A stretch of DNA of 64,000 nt from positions 186,001-250,000 of the forward strand of contig JAESII010000004.1 of the NCBI GenBank assembly GCA_016756725.1. The letters are read 5' to 3'. Each line of letters starts with the position of its first letter. The first letter of the stretch is position 1. Source of the stretch: Synergistaceae bacterium. GTDB taxonomy: Bacteria; Synergistota; Synergistia; Synergistales; Aminithiophilaceae. The translations under genes and the position numbers were made by a program. Below are positions 10,156-19,920 of this stretch, piece by piece. The notes beneath the pieces were generated by a model. It saw nothing but the letters and a program-made list of their open reading frames with translations. It was not told the origin of the DNA and made no database searches.

Positions 10156-11196
10156 CTAATGGCGGTCACAGCCCGCCCCGCAGCCACAGGAAGGGGAGGA
10201 AGGACGGAAAATGCGGATCAGCCCCGGCAGGGCCGTCGCGGCGAGGATCAGCGCGGCACCGACAGAGACGCCGAAGGGGAGAACCTCGGCGGCCTCGCCC
10301 ATGACTGCCGACGGTGACCGGCCCAGGACACCGTAGAGGGCATCGACGGCGAGGCCGAAGGCGAAGGAGACGGCGGCGATCGCCCCCAGGTAGAGGGCGA
10401 CGAAACGGCGGCCGTAGGTCCGAAGCAGCACCGACAGAGAGGCCATGTTTGTCGCCGGTCCGGCCAGGAGGAAGACAAGAGCCGCACCGGGGGAGACACC
10501 CTTGAGGATCAGCGCCGCCGCCAGGGGCGTCGACGACGTGGCACAGACATAGAGGGGAACGCCGACGAGAAACATGACGGCCATCGAGAAAAGACCGCCG
10601 CCGAGGAAGCGGCCGAGAAGATCTTCAGGGACGAAGGCTGCCACGGCTCCCGACAGGACGACGCCGACGAAGAAGGCGCCGGCCATGTCCGCCCAGAGAT
10701 CGCCGAAGGCGTAACGAATCCCCCCGAGGACGGTCTCACGGCGCCACCGGTCGCCCTCCTGAGACGGCGGGGCCATCTCGGAGGGCGGCCCGGTGACGTT
10801 GATCGTCAGTCCCGCCACGACGGCGGAGACGAAAGCCGCCAGAGGCCGGGCGACGGCAAGAATCGGATCGAGGAGGGCATAGCTGACGGCGATGGAATCG
10901 ACGCCCGACTCGGGTGTGGCGATGAGGAAGGAGGCGACGGCACCCCTGGTGGCCCCCTGCCGCCCAAGGGACTGAGCCACGGGCAGGACGCCGCAGGAGC
11001 ACAGAGGCATGGGCACTCCGACGAGGGCGGCCTTGAAGACGGAAGCCACCGGCCCTCTCCCCAGGGTACGGCTTACCGTTTCCGGCCGGAGCAGCGCTTT
11101 GAGAAGACCGGCGATGACGAGGCCGAAGACCATAAAGGGAGCGGCGGCAAGAAACATCGCCAGGGAGCTCTGCAGCAGTTCTTCAAGGATCTTCAT
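10156..11196 (-). CDS. SO_0444-type Cu/Zn efflux permease (DUF318-like)
   Basis: GVPMPLCSCGVLPVAQSLGRQGATRGAVASFLIATPESGVDS; Cys-rich tail CGCGAGCDRH; adjacent ArsR. Confidence 0.85.
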   Translation of the reverse strand: MKILEELLQSSLAMFLAAAPFMVFGLVIAGLLKALLRPETVSRTLGRGPVASVFKAALVGVPMPLCSCGVLPVAQSLGRQGATRGAVASFLIATPESGVDSIAVSYALLDPILAVARPLAAFVSAVVAGLTINVTGPPSEMAPPSQEGDRWRRETVLGGIRYAFGDLWADMAGAFFVGVVLSGAVAAFVPEDLLGRFLGGGLFSMAVMFLVGVPLYVCATSSTPLAAALILKGVSPGAALVFLLAGPATNMASLSVLLRTYGRRFVALYLGAIAAVSFAFGLAVDALYGVLGRSPSAVMGEAAEVLPFGVSVGAALILAATALPGLIRIFRPSSPSCGCGAGCDRH

Positions 11197-11606
11197 CGCT
11201 TTGACCTCCCTTCACTGTGGGCCCGATGGTCCAGGCCGATCTTGAGGATCGCCTCGACGTGATCGTCGTCGAGGGAATAAAAGAGCATCTGCCCCTCCCG
11301 GCGTCGCCGGACCAGGGCCAGCTGACGGAGATGACGCAGGTGATGGGAGACGGAGGATTCGCTCGATCCCAGGAAGGCGGCGAGATCGCAGACGCACATC
11401 TCCCCGCCCCGCAGGGCCAGCAGCAGGCGAAGCCGGGTCGGATCGCCGAGGGCCTTGAACATGGGGGCAAGTTCCTCGGCCACCGAGGCCGACCCGGCCT
11501 CATCGTGGGCCCTCCGGACCCGTTCAGGATGAACGCAGTGGACCCGGCAGGCCTCACCGTCATTTTCGGACAGGGACTCTTCCCGGGGCGATTTTTTGCC
11601 TGTCAT
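11193..11606 (-). CDS. ArsR/SmtB-family metal-responsive repressor
   Basis: LGDPTRLRLLLALRGGEMCVCDLAAFLGSSESSVSHHLRHLRQLALVRRRREGQMLFYSL; ORF opens at 11663, ATG at 11606. Confidence 0.9.
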   Translation of the reverse strand: MTGKKSPREESLSENDGEACRVHCVHPERVRRAHDEAGSASVAEELAPMFKALGDPTRLRLLLALRGGEMCVCDLAAFLGSSESSVSHHLRHLRQLALVRRRREGQMLFYSLDDDHVEAILKIGLDHRAHSEGRSKR

Positions 11607-11621
11607 CGATCTCACTCCTTT

Positions 11622-11650
11622 GATATTTGAACATATATTCATATATTCAA
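11622..11650. promoter_or_regulatory. ArsR/SmtB-type operator
   Basis: AT-rich imperfect palindrome TTTGAACATATATTCATATATTCAA just upstream of the repressor gene; core TGAACATATATTCA. Confidence 0.65.
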
Positions 11651-11776
11651 GTGCTCCCGTCAAGAGGGCGGGAGCACTTTTGTGACCTTTTCGTGACGGA
11701 TCTGAAAGAAGGACAAGGGGCAGGCCGTCTAGACTGGAGGCATCGACAGAGAGGCAAATCCGAAAGGAGGACGACC

Positions 11777-13876
11777 ATGACCGTCCGGAAACGGCTCTGG
11801 CTCCTGACCTCGCTATTCATCGCCGTCATCGCCGTGCTGTCTGTCAGCGCCTACGTCAAGGGGAGCGACGTCATCGAGGAGAGTCTCGACCATTTCGGCA
11901 ACGACAAGGCACGTTCCACGGCTCTTGCCGTGGAACGCTACTTCGACGGGGTGATCCTTCTCGTGGAGACCCTTGGCCAGGCCCTGTCCGAGAGAGGTAC
12001 GGCCCTTGCCGAAGAGCCACTGCCTCTCCAGTCGGCCCTGAAGGGCCATCTCGAGGGAAACGGCCTTTCCCGAGGCATCGGCGAGCTCTACTTCGCCTCC
12101 TCCCGTGGCGGCCTTTTCGTGACGGCCCGAGGCTGGCAGGCGCCGAAGGATTTCCAGCCCCGCAGGCGTCCCTGGTATCAGGCCGCCGTCGATGCCGGTC
12201 AGGCCACCCTCTCCCTGCCCTACCGGGACAGCATCACCCAAGAGATCGTCGTCACCGTGTCGGCTCCCGTCTTCGACGGGAGCCATCGGCTTTTGGGTGT
12301 CATCGGCGCCGACCTGGCTCTGGACCGGCTGACCTCTCTTCTGGAAGAGGAAACGGTCCTGGGCCGAGGGGGAGCCCTCCTCCTCGACCGGGGGGGCAAG
12401 GTCATCCTCTCCCCTCGGGAGGAATGGAATCTGACGGAGAATATTCTCGTTCCCTCCGACCGGATCGGGGCCGATCTGGCTCAGGCGGGACAGGATCTTC
12501 TCATGGCCGAGGCGGGACAGAACGACTTTACCCTCGACGGCAAGGCCATGCGTCTTTATCATCGCTTCACCCGTCACGGCTACATCGTGGCTCTCGAGTT
12601 TCCCCTCGCCACGATCGGCGAGATGGCCCGGTCCTTCACGAACCTTCTTGCCGCCGTCGGCTCGGGAGCGCTTCTTCTCGTCCTGGCTCTGGTCATCCCC
12701 ACCGCGCGAAGCCTCACGCGCGGCCTGGCCGTCCTGAAGGAAGGGACGGAGCGGCTCGCCTCAGGGGACCTGACCGTCTCCTTCGAGGAGGAGTCCGGCG
12801 ACGAGATGGGGGCGATCGGGGGACTCCTGGCGACGATGAGGGACCGTTTGGCCCTCTCCCTGGACCGGACGGGAAAGCTCATGGGGGAGGCCTCCCGACT
12901 GGCCTCCGGTCTCGTCGGCGAAGCGGAGCGCTCGAGAAAGGCGGCGGCAGGAACGGCAGAAAGCCTCGGTGAGGCCGCGGCGAAACTTCAAGGCAGCGTC
13001 GCCGCCCTTCAGGAGGTCAGCGGCAGCGTGGAAGAGACGGCGGCAGGGACGGCGGAAGCGGCCCAGCTTTCGGGACGGTGTGCCTCCGCCGCGACAAAGA
13101 CCCTGGCTCTCGTCGAAGGCGGGATCGGCTCGGCCGTGACCGTTCTCGAAGGACTCGACCAAGCCCTGACGCGGAGCGAGGCGAGCAGCCTCTCCGTCGA
13201 GAAGCTGCAGGATAGGGTCGCCCTTGTCTCCCGCTTTGCGACGACGATCGCCGCCATCGCCGACCAGACGAACCTGCTGGCTCTCAACGCAGCCATTGAG
13301 GCTGCCCGGGCAGGAGAGGCGGGACGGGGCTTTGCCGTCGTGGCCCGATCGGTCCGGGACCTTTCGGAGGAATCGGCTCATGCGGCGGGAGAGATCCAGC
13401 AGATGACCGAGGAACTTCTGAAGCAGACGGGACAGAGCCAGGAAGAGGCCCGAAAGACGCGGGACATCCTGAGGGCCGTCGCCGACGGGACAGGAAGGGC
13501 AAGAGCCGATCTGGAAGAGGGACGTCGCGAGGCCCGCCTCGTCGCCTCCTCGACGGGCGAGATCGCCGCCTTCGTTCAGCAGCAGGCCGCGGCAACCCAG
13601 GAAATGACGGCGGCCCTCGACGAGGCCGTCGCCGCAATCACCGACGCGGCATCGCGCATCGACGCGCTGCACCCGGTGACGGGAGATACGGAAAGGAGCG
13701 CGGCAAGGACGGCCCTGACCGCGGAGGAGATGGGAGCCAGGGCTCGGGAGGTTCACGAGGCCTTCCGCCACTTCATCCTCCCCGACGGCCAGACCGAAGG
13801 AGACGGGCAGGCCGCCCGGCCCGGCAAGACGCCCCAGGCGCCCCGCTCTGGCAGCATCGCCCTGGGACGGTGCTGA
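11777..13876 (+). CDS. Methyl-accepting chemotaxis protein with extracellular Cache-like sensor
   Basis: SD AAAGGAGG then ATG; two TMs, [43 protein letters not shown]. Confidence 0.93.
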   Translation: MTVRKRLWLLTSLFIAVIAVLSVSAYVKGSDVIEESLDHFGNDKARSTALAVERYFDGVILLVETLGQALSERGTALAEEPLPLQSALKGHLEGNGLSRGIGELYFASSRGGLFVTARGWQAPKDFQPRRRPWYQAAVDAGQATLSLPYRDSITQEIVVTVSAPVFDGSHRLLGVIGADLALDRLTSLLEEETVLGRGGALLLDRGGKVILSPREEWNLTENILVPSDRIGADLAQAGQDLLMAEAGQNDFTLDGKAMRLYHRFTRHGYIVALEFPLATIGEMARSFTNLLAAVGSGALLLVLALVIPTARSLTRGLAVLKEGTERLASGDLTVSFEEESGDEMGAIGGLLATMRDRLALSLDRTGKLMGEASRLASGLVGEAERSRKAAAGTAESLGEAAAKLQGSVAALQEVSGSVEETAAGTAEAAQLSGRCASAATKTLALVEGGIGSAVTVLEGLDQALTRSEASSLSVEKLQDRVALVSRFATTIAAIADQTNLLALNAAIEAARAGEAGRGFAVVARSVRDLSEESAHAAGEIQQMTEELLKQTGQSQEEARKTRDILRAVADGTGRARADLEEGRREARLVASSTGEIAAFVQQQAAATQEMTAALDEAVAAITDAASRIDALHPVTGDTERSAARTALTAEEMGARAREVHEAFRHFILPDGQTEGDGQAARPGKTPQAPRSGSIALGRC

Positions 13877-13894
13877 AAGACGGCCCCGGCGGGC

Positions 13895-14542
13895 CTACCG
13901 CCGCCTGGCCCTGGCCCGCTCCAGAGCCTCCAGGCCGAGGCGGAGGTGCTCCTCCATGAGCCGGCAGGCCCCGTCGCCGTCGCCGCCTCTGAGGGCCTGA
14001 ACGATCCTGCCGTGTTCGACGGAACTCTCCCGCTCCTCCTCCTCGCCAGTGGGAAAGAGGAGGTGGTAGACGGCGGTCCGGGCCAGGAGGGGCGCCAGCG
14101 TTTCGGCCAGGACGGCGTTCCCCCCCGCCCGGGCCAGAAGAAGGTGAAAGCCTGCGACGGTGCCGAAGGGCCCGGGAGGATCGCCCTCTTCCGGGTCACC
14201 GGGGCAAAGCGATTGTTCCAGTGCCGCCAGGACGACGGGATCGGGGTGGGCGACAGCCCGCCGGAGGGCCAGAAGTTCCAGGTTGGCCCTGACTTCATAG
14301 GCCCCCCGGATTTCGTCGACTGAGGGGTCGCGGAGTCTGGCTCCGCCTCCGGGCAGAAGCAGGGCGATCCCCTCGGCGGCGAGGCGCCTCAGGGCCTCCC
14401 GGACGGGCGTGCGGCTGACGCCGAGCCGCTCGGCCAGGGAGAGGGCCGCCAGCCTGTCGCCGGCGCCGATTTCCCCGTCGACGATGAGGCCGACGATGGC
14501 TCCGTAGGCCCGCTCGGCGGCCGTGAGGTCCCGGGAACTCAC
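13895..14542 (-). CDS. GntR-family regulator, FCD subfamily
   Basis: GDRLAALSLAERLGVSRTPVREALRRLAAEGIALLLPGGGARL; FCD-type C-terminus. Confidence 0.93.
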   Translation of the reverse strand: MSSRDLTAAERAYGAIVGLIVDGEIGAGDRLAALSLAERLGVSRTPVREALRRLAAEGIALLLPGGGARLRDPSVDEIRGAYEVRANLELLALRRAVAHPDPVVLAALEQSLCPGDPEEGDPPGPFGTVAGFHLLLARAGGNAVLAETLAPLLARTAVYHLLFPTGEEEERESSVEHGRIVQALRGGDGDGACRLMEEHLRLGLEALERARARRR

Positions 14543-15676
14543 CTAGAGCCCCGAGTCCTCCAGCTCCCGCAGGAAGGCCGAGATGCGCTCCAGCCCCTGT
14601 CGGAGCATGGCGGGATCGAAGGCGTAGCCGATGCGGAGCCACCGGTCCCGGTCGAAGCAGCTTCCGGGTACGATGAAGGTACCGTCGCGCTCGAAAAGCC
14701 TGCGGCAGAATTCCTCGGAAGAGAGGTCGTAGTCGTAGTGGACGAAGGCCGTCGTCCCTGCCCGAGGCGGCACGTAGTCGAGGCGGCTTTCGCCCTCGAC
14801 CCACTGGCGGAGGACCTCGGCGCTTCTGCGGACGATGGTGCGATTCCGCTCCAGGAGGCGCTCCTGGGACTCAAGGGCCACCGTGGCCAGAAGATCGTCG
14901 AGACGGCCGCAGCTGATGGTCGTGTAGTCCCTGTGGGAAAAGGCCCGGGCGATGAAGGAGGCCGGTCCGACGATCCAGCCGACGCGCAGCCCCGCCAGGG
15001 AGAAGACTTTCGACATGCTCCCCGTGCTGATGCCCTTTTCGTAGAGGTCGGCCACGGAGGGGACGTCCAGGGCAGGATCGTGGACGAGACCGCGGTAGAC
15101 CTCGTCGCAGACGATCCAGGCCCCGACGGAACGGGCCACCTCGACGAGGGCCTCCAGGCGGTCCCGCTCCATGAGGGCCCCCGTGGGGTTGTTCGGGTTG
15201 TTGAGGCAGATGAGGCGCGTCCTGTTCGTGACGAGGCCCGCCAGGGCCTCCGGGTCGGGAAGGAAGCCCTCTTCGGGACTCAGGGGGAGGAGGGTGACCT
15301 TGGCCCCGAAGGATTCGGGGATGCCCGTGAGCTGCTGGTAGGTGGGCCAGACGGAGACGACCTCGTCGCCGGCCTCGACGAGGGTGTAGAGGGCAAGGAA
15401 GTTAGCCGCCGCCCCGCCGTTCATGATGAGGACGTTCTCCCGCCTCTGGCCGCTGTAGAGGTCGGCCACGAGGTCCCGGAGCCGGTCGCTTCCGGGAATG
15501 TCGCCGTAGGAGAGCCGCAGGGAGCGGATCTCCTCGAGGAGTTCCTCCTTCCGTCCCGAAAGGTCGAGGAGGGCCTCGACGGTGAGGGAATCGACGCAGG
15601 TTTCGGCGATGTTGGTGACGGCGTCGTTCTCATAGGTGTTCATCCACTCTTCGACGCCGAAGGGACGGATCTTCAT
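14543..15676 (-). CDS. PLP-dependent aminotransferase class I/II
   Basis: CLNNPNNPTGALM, ICDEVYRGL, STGSMSKVFSLAGLRVGWIV. Confidence 0.9.
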   Translation of the reverse strand: MKIRPFGVEEWMNTYENDAVTNIAETCVDSLTVEALLDLSGRKEELLEEIRSLRLSYGDIPGSDRLRDLVADLYSGQRRENVLIMNGGAAANFLALYTLVEAGDEVVSVWPTYQQLTGIPESFGAKVTLLPLSPEEGFLPDPEALAGLVTNRTRLICLNNPNNPTGALMERDRLEALVEVARSVGAWIVCDEVYRGLVHDPALDVPSVADLYEKGISTGSMSKVFSLAGLRVGWIVGPASFIARAFSHRDYTTISCGRLDDLLATVALESQERLLERNRTIVRRSAEVLRQWVEGESRLDYVPPRAGTTAFVHYDYDLSSEEFCRRLFERDGTFIVPGSCFDRDRWLRIGYAFDPAMLRQGLERISAFLRELEDSGL

Positions 15677-16686
15677 GATCGGGCACCTCCCTGAGATGAG
15701 TCGTTCCTGGAACGGACGAGAATATCGATGAGCCGTCCGTCGTCGACGTTGCCGCCGGAGACGACGAGCCCCACCTTGCGGCCCGAAAGATCGAGGCGAC
15801 CGCTGAGAAGGGAGGCGACGACGGTTGCCGCCCCTCCCTCGATGACTTCGTGGTGGTGGCCGTGGACGAAGGCCATGGCCGACCGGAGCTCCTCCTCCGA
15901 GGCGGCGTCGAGCCCGTCGAGACGGTCCTTGAGATAGTCGAAGAGGGGCTGGGAGGCGCCGCCGCAGAGGGCGTCGGCGACGGTCTCCTCTTCCCTGACG
16001 GGGACGACCTTGCCGGCCCGGAAGGCCTCGGGCCAGGAGGGGTTGGCCGCGGCGTGGGTTCCGTAGACCCTGAGGGCCGGCCTGATTCCCTTGGCCGCGG
16101 CGACGACGCCCGAGATGAGGCCGCCGCCGCTGATCGGACAGAGGATGACGTCCAGATCGGGCTCGTCCTCCATCATCTCCAGGGCCACCGTTCCCTGGCC
16201 CGAGGCGATGTGGAGGTCCTCGAAGGCCGAGACGTAGGTGAGCCCCTCGCCGTCGCGGAGGCGGAAGGATTCGGCCTCGGCGTCGTCATAGACGGAGCCG
16301 ACGACACGGAGATCGACGTAGTCGCCGCCGAGGCTGACAATGGCGCTGCGCTTGGTCTCGGGACAGGCGCCGGGGACGCAGATGACGGCCCGCGTCTTCA
16401 GAAGCCGGGCCGCCGTGGCCACGCCCTGGGCGTGATTGCCGCTGGAGGCCGTGACGACGCCCCGGGCCCTTTCGGCCTCGGAGAGGGCGAACATCTTGTT
16501 CAGGGCGCCGCGGATCTTGAAGGAGCGACATCTCTGGCGGTTCTCCCACTTGACGTAGACGTCGGCGCCGCTGAGCTCGCTCAGCGGGTGGGAGTACTCC
16601 AGGGGCGTCCGGTAGATGCGGCCCCGGAGAAACCTGGCCGCCAGCAGCACGTCAGGCAGGGTCGGTTCGATCTTTTTCGTCGTCAT
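15673..16686 (-). CDS. PLP-dependent threonine/serine dehydratase family (EutB/BhcB-like possible)
   Basis: RTPLEYS...VYVKWENRQRCRSFKIRGALNKMF...VTASSGNHAQGVATAARLL. Confidence 0.88.
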   Translation of the reverse strand: MTTKKIEPTLPDVLLAARFLRGRIYRTPLEYSHPLSELSGADVYVKWENRQRCRSFKIRGALNKMFALSEAERARGVVTASSGNHAQGVATAARLLKTRAVICVPGACPETKRSAIVSLGGDYVDLRVVGSVYDDAEAESFRLRDGEGLTYVSAFEDLHIASGQGTVALEMMEDEPDLDVILCPISGGGLISGVVAAAKGIRPALRVYGTHAAANPSWPEAFRAGKVVPVREEETVADALCGGASQPLFDYLKDRLDGLDAASEEELRSAMAFVHGHHHEVIEGGAATVVASLLSGRLDLSGRKVGLVVSGGNVDDGRLIDILVRSRNDSSQGGARS

Positions 16687-17711
16687 GGCATCGTTCCTTT
16701 CCTCGCCCCTTGGGCGATCTCGATGAGGTCGTTGAGGACGCCGTAGGCCGTATCGTTCAGATCGGGCCCCTCCTGGGCGATAACGACGGGGTGCATCCGG
16801 TCCGTCTCGATGCGGACGATGGCGCCGTAGGCGTCGACGAGGGCAAAGGGGTCGTCGCAGGGGACGGCCTCGACGGCCACGGAAGTCTCGACGGAACTCC
16901 CCCTGCGCCGGCCCCGGCAGACGAGTTTGAGCCTCCTGCCCTCATCGAGGGCCTTGCGGGCCTCTGTGGCGGTGATCGCCCCGATTCCCTGGCGGCTGAC
17001 GTCAAAGGGGGTCACGTCGGCACCCATGAGGACGTTGGCCAGGGCCGCCGTCTTGGCGGCGCCGTCCCAGCCGTCGACGTCGTGGGAGGGATCGGCCTCG
17101 GCGATGCCCGCGGCCTGGGCTGCGGCGATTCCCTCCGCCAGCGTTCCTCCCCGTTCGAGATGGGCCAAGATGGCGTTGGTCGTGCCGTTGAGGATGCCCG
17201 AAAAGGCCTGGACCCGGCAGCCCTTGAGGCCCGCCCGGGCCAGGTTGAAGAGGGGTGCCCCGTCCATGACGGCCGACTCGAAGAGGAAGGGGGCATTCCT
17301 GGCCGACGCCAGGGCCTGGAGCTCGCCGAAGGCGAAGGCGACGGGGCCCTTGTTGGCGGTGACGACGGCCCGCCCTCGCTTCAGGGCGGCCCGGATGTGG
17401 GAGAGGGCCGGCTCTCCCCGCCCTTCGATGGAGAGGGGCGACAGCTCGACAAGGACGTCATAGTCGAGGGTCTCACTGGCCTCAAGGGGCGTCAGGGTCG
17501 TGGCCGCCCGGTGGTCGGCGGCGAAAGAGCCCCCTTCCTTGAGGTCATCGACGGCCCGGGCCAGATCGAGGCCGGGACCGGCGAGAGAGCCCCGGCTGCG
17601 GGTGAAGATTCCGACGGCCTCGAGGCCGCCGTCGATGAGGGACGGATCGGCAGAGACGATCTCGGCCAGTCTGCGGGCCACGTTGCCGAAGCCGATGAAA
17701 AGAACTTTCAC
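16683..17711 (-). CDS. Homoserine dehydrogenase family
   Basis: FIGFGNVARRL; VVTANKGPVA; FSGILNGTTNAILAHLERGGTLAEGIAAAQAAGIAEADPSHDVDGWDGAAKTAALANV. Confidence 0.9.
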   Translation of the reverse strand: MKVLFIGFGNVARRLAEIVSADPSLIDGGLEAVGIFTRSRGSLAGPGLDLARAVDDLKEGGSFAADHRAATTLTPLEASETLDYDVLVELSPLSIEGRGEPALSHIRAALKRGRAVVTANKGPVAFAFGELQALASARNAPFLFESAVMDGAPLFNLARAGLKGCRVQAFSGILNGTTNAILAHLERGGTLAEGIAAAQAAGIAEADPSHDVDGWDGAAKTAALANVLMGADVTPFDVSRQGIGAITATEARKALDEGRRLKLVCRGRRRGSSVETSVAVEAVPCDDPFALVDAYGAIVRIETDRMHPVVIAQEGPDLNDTAYGVLNDLIEIAQGARKGTMP

Positions 17712-17744
17712 CGTAAAAGGGCCTCCCTTCCCTGCCTCCTGTCC

Positions 17745-18149
17745 TCAGACATTGAGGGCTTCCGTAACGGCCTCGGAGAGAGGCCAGACCGTCGGTCAAC
17801 TCCGCCTTGAGGGGCCAGCCGTAGCCGACGGGCCTGTGGCGGCGGTCCGTCGCGAACCAGCGACCGGGCCCGACGTAGGAGACGGGCACCTCCGTCTCAG
17901 CCGTGGAACTCACTTCGGCGATCCCCGCCTGAGGGCGGCCATCGCCGAAGTGATCGGGATAGTGATCGGGATAGGGAAGAAGCAGGTCCTCCAGGACCAG
18001 GCCTTTTTGAGGAACCGGTCCCGGACGGAGCTTTCGGTGAGGTTGTTCCTGATGCGGTCGTAGCCGAGCTGTTCCTGTGATTCCTTTTCGATGGCCCTGG
18101 GGACGTCCTTCACGGCAAGGCACCTCCCGACAGTGATGGAATGGGCCAA
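17745..18149 (-). pseudogene. Apparently frameshifted small gene of unknown family
   Basis: VKDVPRAIEKESQEQLGYDRIRNNLTESSVRDRFLKK / GLVLEDLLLPYPDHYPDHFGDGRPQAGIAEVSSTAETEVPVSYVGPGRWFATDRRHRPVGYGWPLKAEL / VWPLSEAVTEALNV* run in three different frames. Confidence 0.5.
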
Positions 18150-18181
18150 CCGCTCCTCCTCCCCGAAGGGCGAAAGGCGGC

Positions 18182-19177
18182 CTACATGTCGACGACGACG
18201 CCCAGGCCCCGCTCTTCGGCCCGACGGAGCGCCAGGTCGGCGGTGATGATGTCCTGGAGGGCCATGCCGGTGCTGTCGAAGAGGGTGACCTCGTCGTCGC
18301 CCCGACGCCCCGGCGCCTCTTTCCTGAGAACGGCACCGAGCTCCGTCACCGCCTCGGCGGCGATGAGGCCCTTCTCGTAGGCGTGGCGTATCTCGCCGTG
18401 ATCGAGGGTCTGGGCCCGGGAGTCGACGAAGAGGGAAGCCCGGGCGACGAGTTTCTCGTCAAGCTCCCGCTTTTCCTTCGAGTCGGCGCCGATGGCGTTG
18501 ACGTGCGTTCCGGGCCCGATGGCCTCGTCGGCGATGAAGGGTTCCCGCGAAGGGGTGCAGGTGACGACGACGTCGGCCCTCGAGAGGGTCTCGCCGAGAT
18601 CGCCCCAGGGAGCGACGGAGAGGGACAGACCGGGAAAGCGGGGAGCCATCTCCTTGAGGTAGAGACGGTTCATCCTGTCGTCGGGGCTGGTGACGGCGAC
18701 CTCCTTCAGGTCGGGAAGGACCGCGGCGAGTCCTTCAAGCTGGGCCCGCCCCTGGGCTCCCGCCCCGGCGATGAGAGCCCGCCGGCTTCCGGGCCGTGCC
18801 AGAGTGCGGGCGGCCAGGGCCCCGGCGGCGCCGGTTCGGAGGTTCGTCAGGGCCATGCCGTCGACGATGCCCCGAGGCTGACCCGTCTCGGAGCTCAGAA
18901 CGACGACGAGACCGGCCAGGGCCGGCAGCCCCCGGAGCAGGGGATTATCGGCGACCCAGGCCACGACCTTGAGGCCGAAAAGGCCCGCTCCGGAAAGATG
19001 GCCCGACTTGATGTCCATGTCACGCCGACCCGGCTCGAAGTCGTGGTAGATCGTCGGCCAGAGCCCGGCCTCGCCGCCGCCGTAGAGACGGTAGGCCCGA
19101 TCGACGCAGTCGATGGCCTCCTTCATGGAGACGAGCGACGACACCTGGGCGGCGTTGAGAACCCTCATGCGGTACAT
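18182..19177 (-). CDS. Ornithine cyclodeaminase / mu-crystallin family
   Basis: ALTNLRTGAAGALAARTLARPGSRRALIAGAGAQGRAQLEGL; GPGTHVNAIGADSKEKRELD; ATG 19177 with SD. Confidence 0.9.
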   Translation of the reverse strand: MYRMRVLNAAQVSSLVSMKEAIDCVDRAYRLYGGGEAGLWPTIYHDFEPGRRDMDIKSGHLSGAGLFGLKVVAWVADNPLLRGLPALAGLVVVLSSETGQPRGIVDGMALTNLRTGAAGALAARTLARPGSRRALIAGAGAQGRAQLEGLAAVLPDLKEVAVTSPDDRMNRLYLKEMAPRFPGLSLSVAPWGDLGETLSRADVVVTCTPSREPFIADEAIGPGTHVNAIGADSKEKRELDEKLVARASLFVDSRAQTLDHGEIRHAYEKGLIAAEAVTELGAVLRKEAPGRRGDDEVTLFDSTGMALQDIITADLALRRAEERGLGVVVDM

Positions 19178-19200
19178 GGTCTCCCCCCTCTGGGTGAATT

Positions 19201-19214
19201 CACTGGATTCAGTG
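19201..19214. promoter_or_regulatory. Candidate operator of the OCD/GntR operon
   Basis: Perfect palindrome CACTG-GATT-CAGTG 24 bp upstream of the first gene of the operon. Confidence 0.35.
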
Positions 19215-19260
19215 TAGCGCCACGGACCGGACCGGTAAAGGCCGCCTGGGCGAGACAGGG

Positions 19261-19286
19261 CAAGGCCCGGCAAATGCCGGGCCTTG
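19261..19286 (-). terminator. Hairpin after the coiled-coil membrane protein gene
   Basis: CAAGGCCCGGCAAATGCCGGGCCTTG, no clear U-tract. Confidence 0.5.
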
Positions 19287-19312
19287 CGTCAGCGGTCGCG
19301 ATCGGCTCCCTC

Positions 19313-19756
19313 TCAGTTCTCCGGAAGGGCCTCCCCTTCGACCCTGGGAGCCAGCAGGTTCTTGAGCAGTTCGGCGTTGCGCTGCAGCTCCTTGTCGAGA
19401 ACTTCCGCCAGATGACGGATACTCTCGTCGGCGGCGGCGTCACGACCGAGCTTCTGCTGGTAGGCCTCGAGGTGGGCCGCCATGGCCTGAAAGGCCTCCT
19501 GGTTGGAAAGCAGAGCCGCCTCAAGCCGGTCCATTCCTTCGGCAAGCTGCTCCACCTGAACGGCGTTGCCGTCGAGAACGGCATTGATGCGTTCCTCCAT
19601 GCGCCCCAGCCGGAAAATGACGGCCGAGAAAAGGGCCAGACAGAGAATGACCAGGAAAGCCATGAACATGACCCGCTCCATCGGTCTTCCCGGTCCCGTT
19701 CCTTCGCCTCCGCACAAGCCGATTTTCTTCCCGAAGGCCTCAAGCTGATCCCACAT
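19313..19756 (-). CDS. Single-TM coiled-coil protein, unknown function
   Basis: SD AGGAGG, ATG 19756; TM VMFMAFLVILCLALFSAVIF then heptad-rich region. Confidence 0.7.
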   Translation of the reverse strand: MWDQLEAFGKKIGLCGGEGTGPGRPMERVMFMAFLVILCLALFSAVIFRLGRMEERINAVLDGNAVQVEQLAEGMDRLEAALLSNQEAFQAMAAHLEAYQQKLGRDAAADESIRHLAEVLDKELQRNAELLKNLLAPRVEGEALPEN

Positions 19757-19920
19757 TTCAGCTCCTCCTCTCACTTCATAAAGGGCAATAAAGCCTCGGA
19801 AATAGAATAGTGCAAAAAGGGACTTCTGCCAAGCGAGAAGAGGCCTTCTCCCCTCCCTCCTGCCCTTCTCGGACGGCTCGGCGTATAATGGGCAAAACCT
19901 CTTCAAAGGTGGGCTGTCCC

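Noticed and set aside
17545-18336. 263-aa minus-strand ORF spanning 17545-18336
   Set aside because: Only its middle part looks coding; ends run out of frame through the homoserine dehydrogenase and OCD genes
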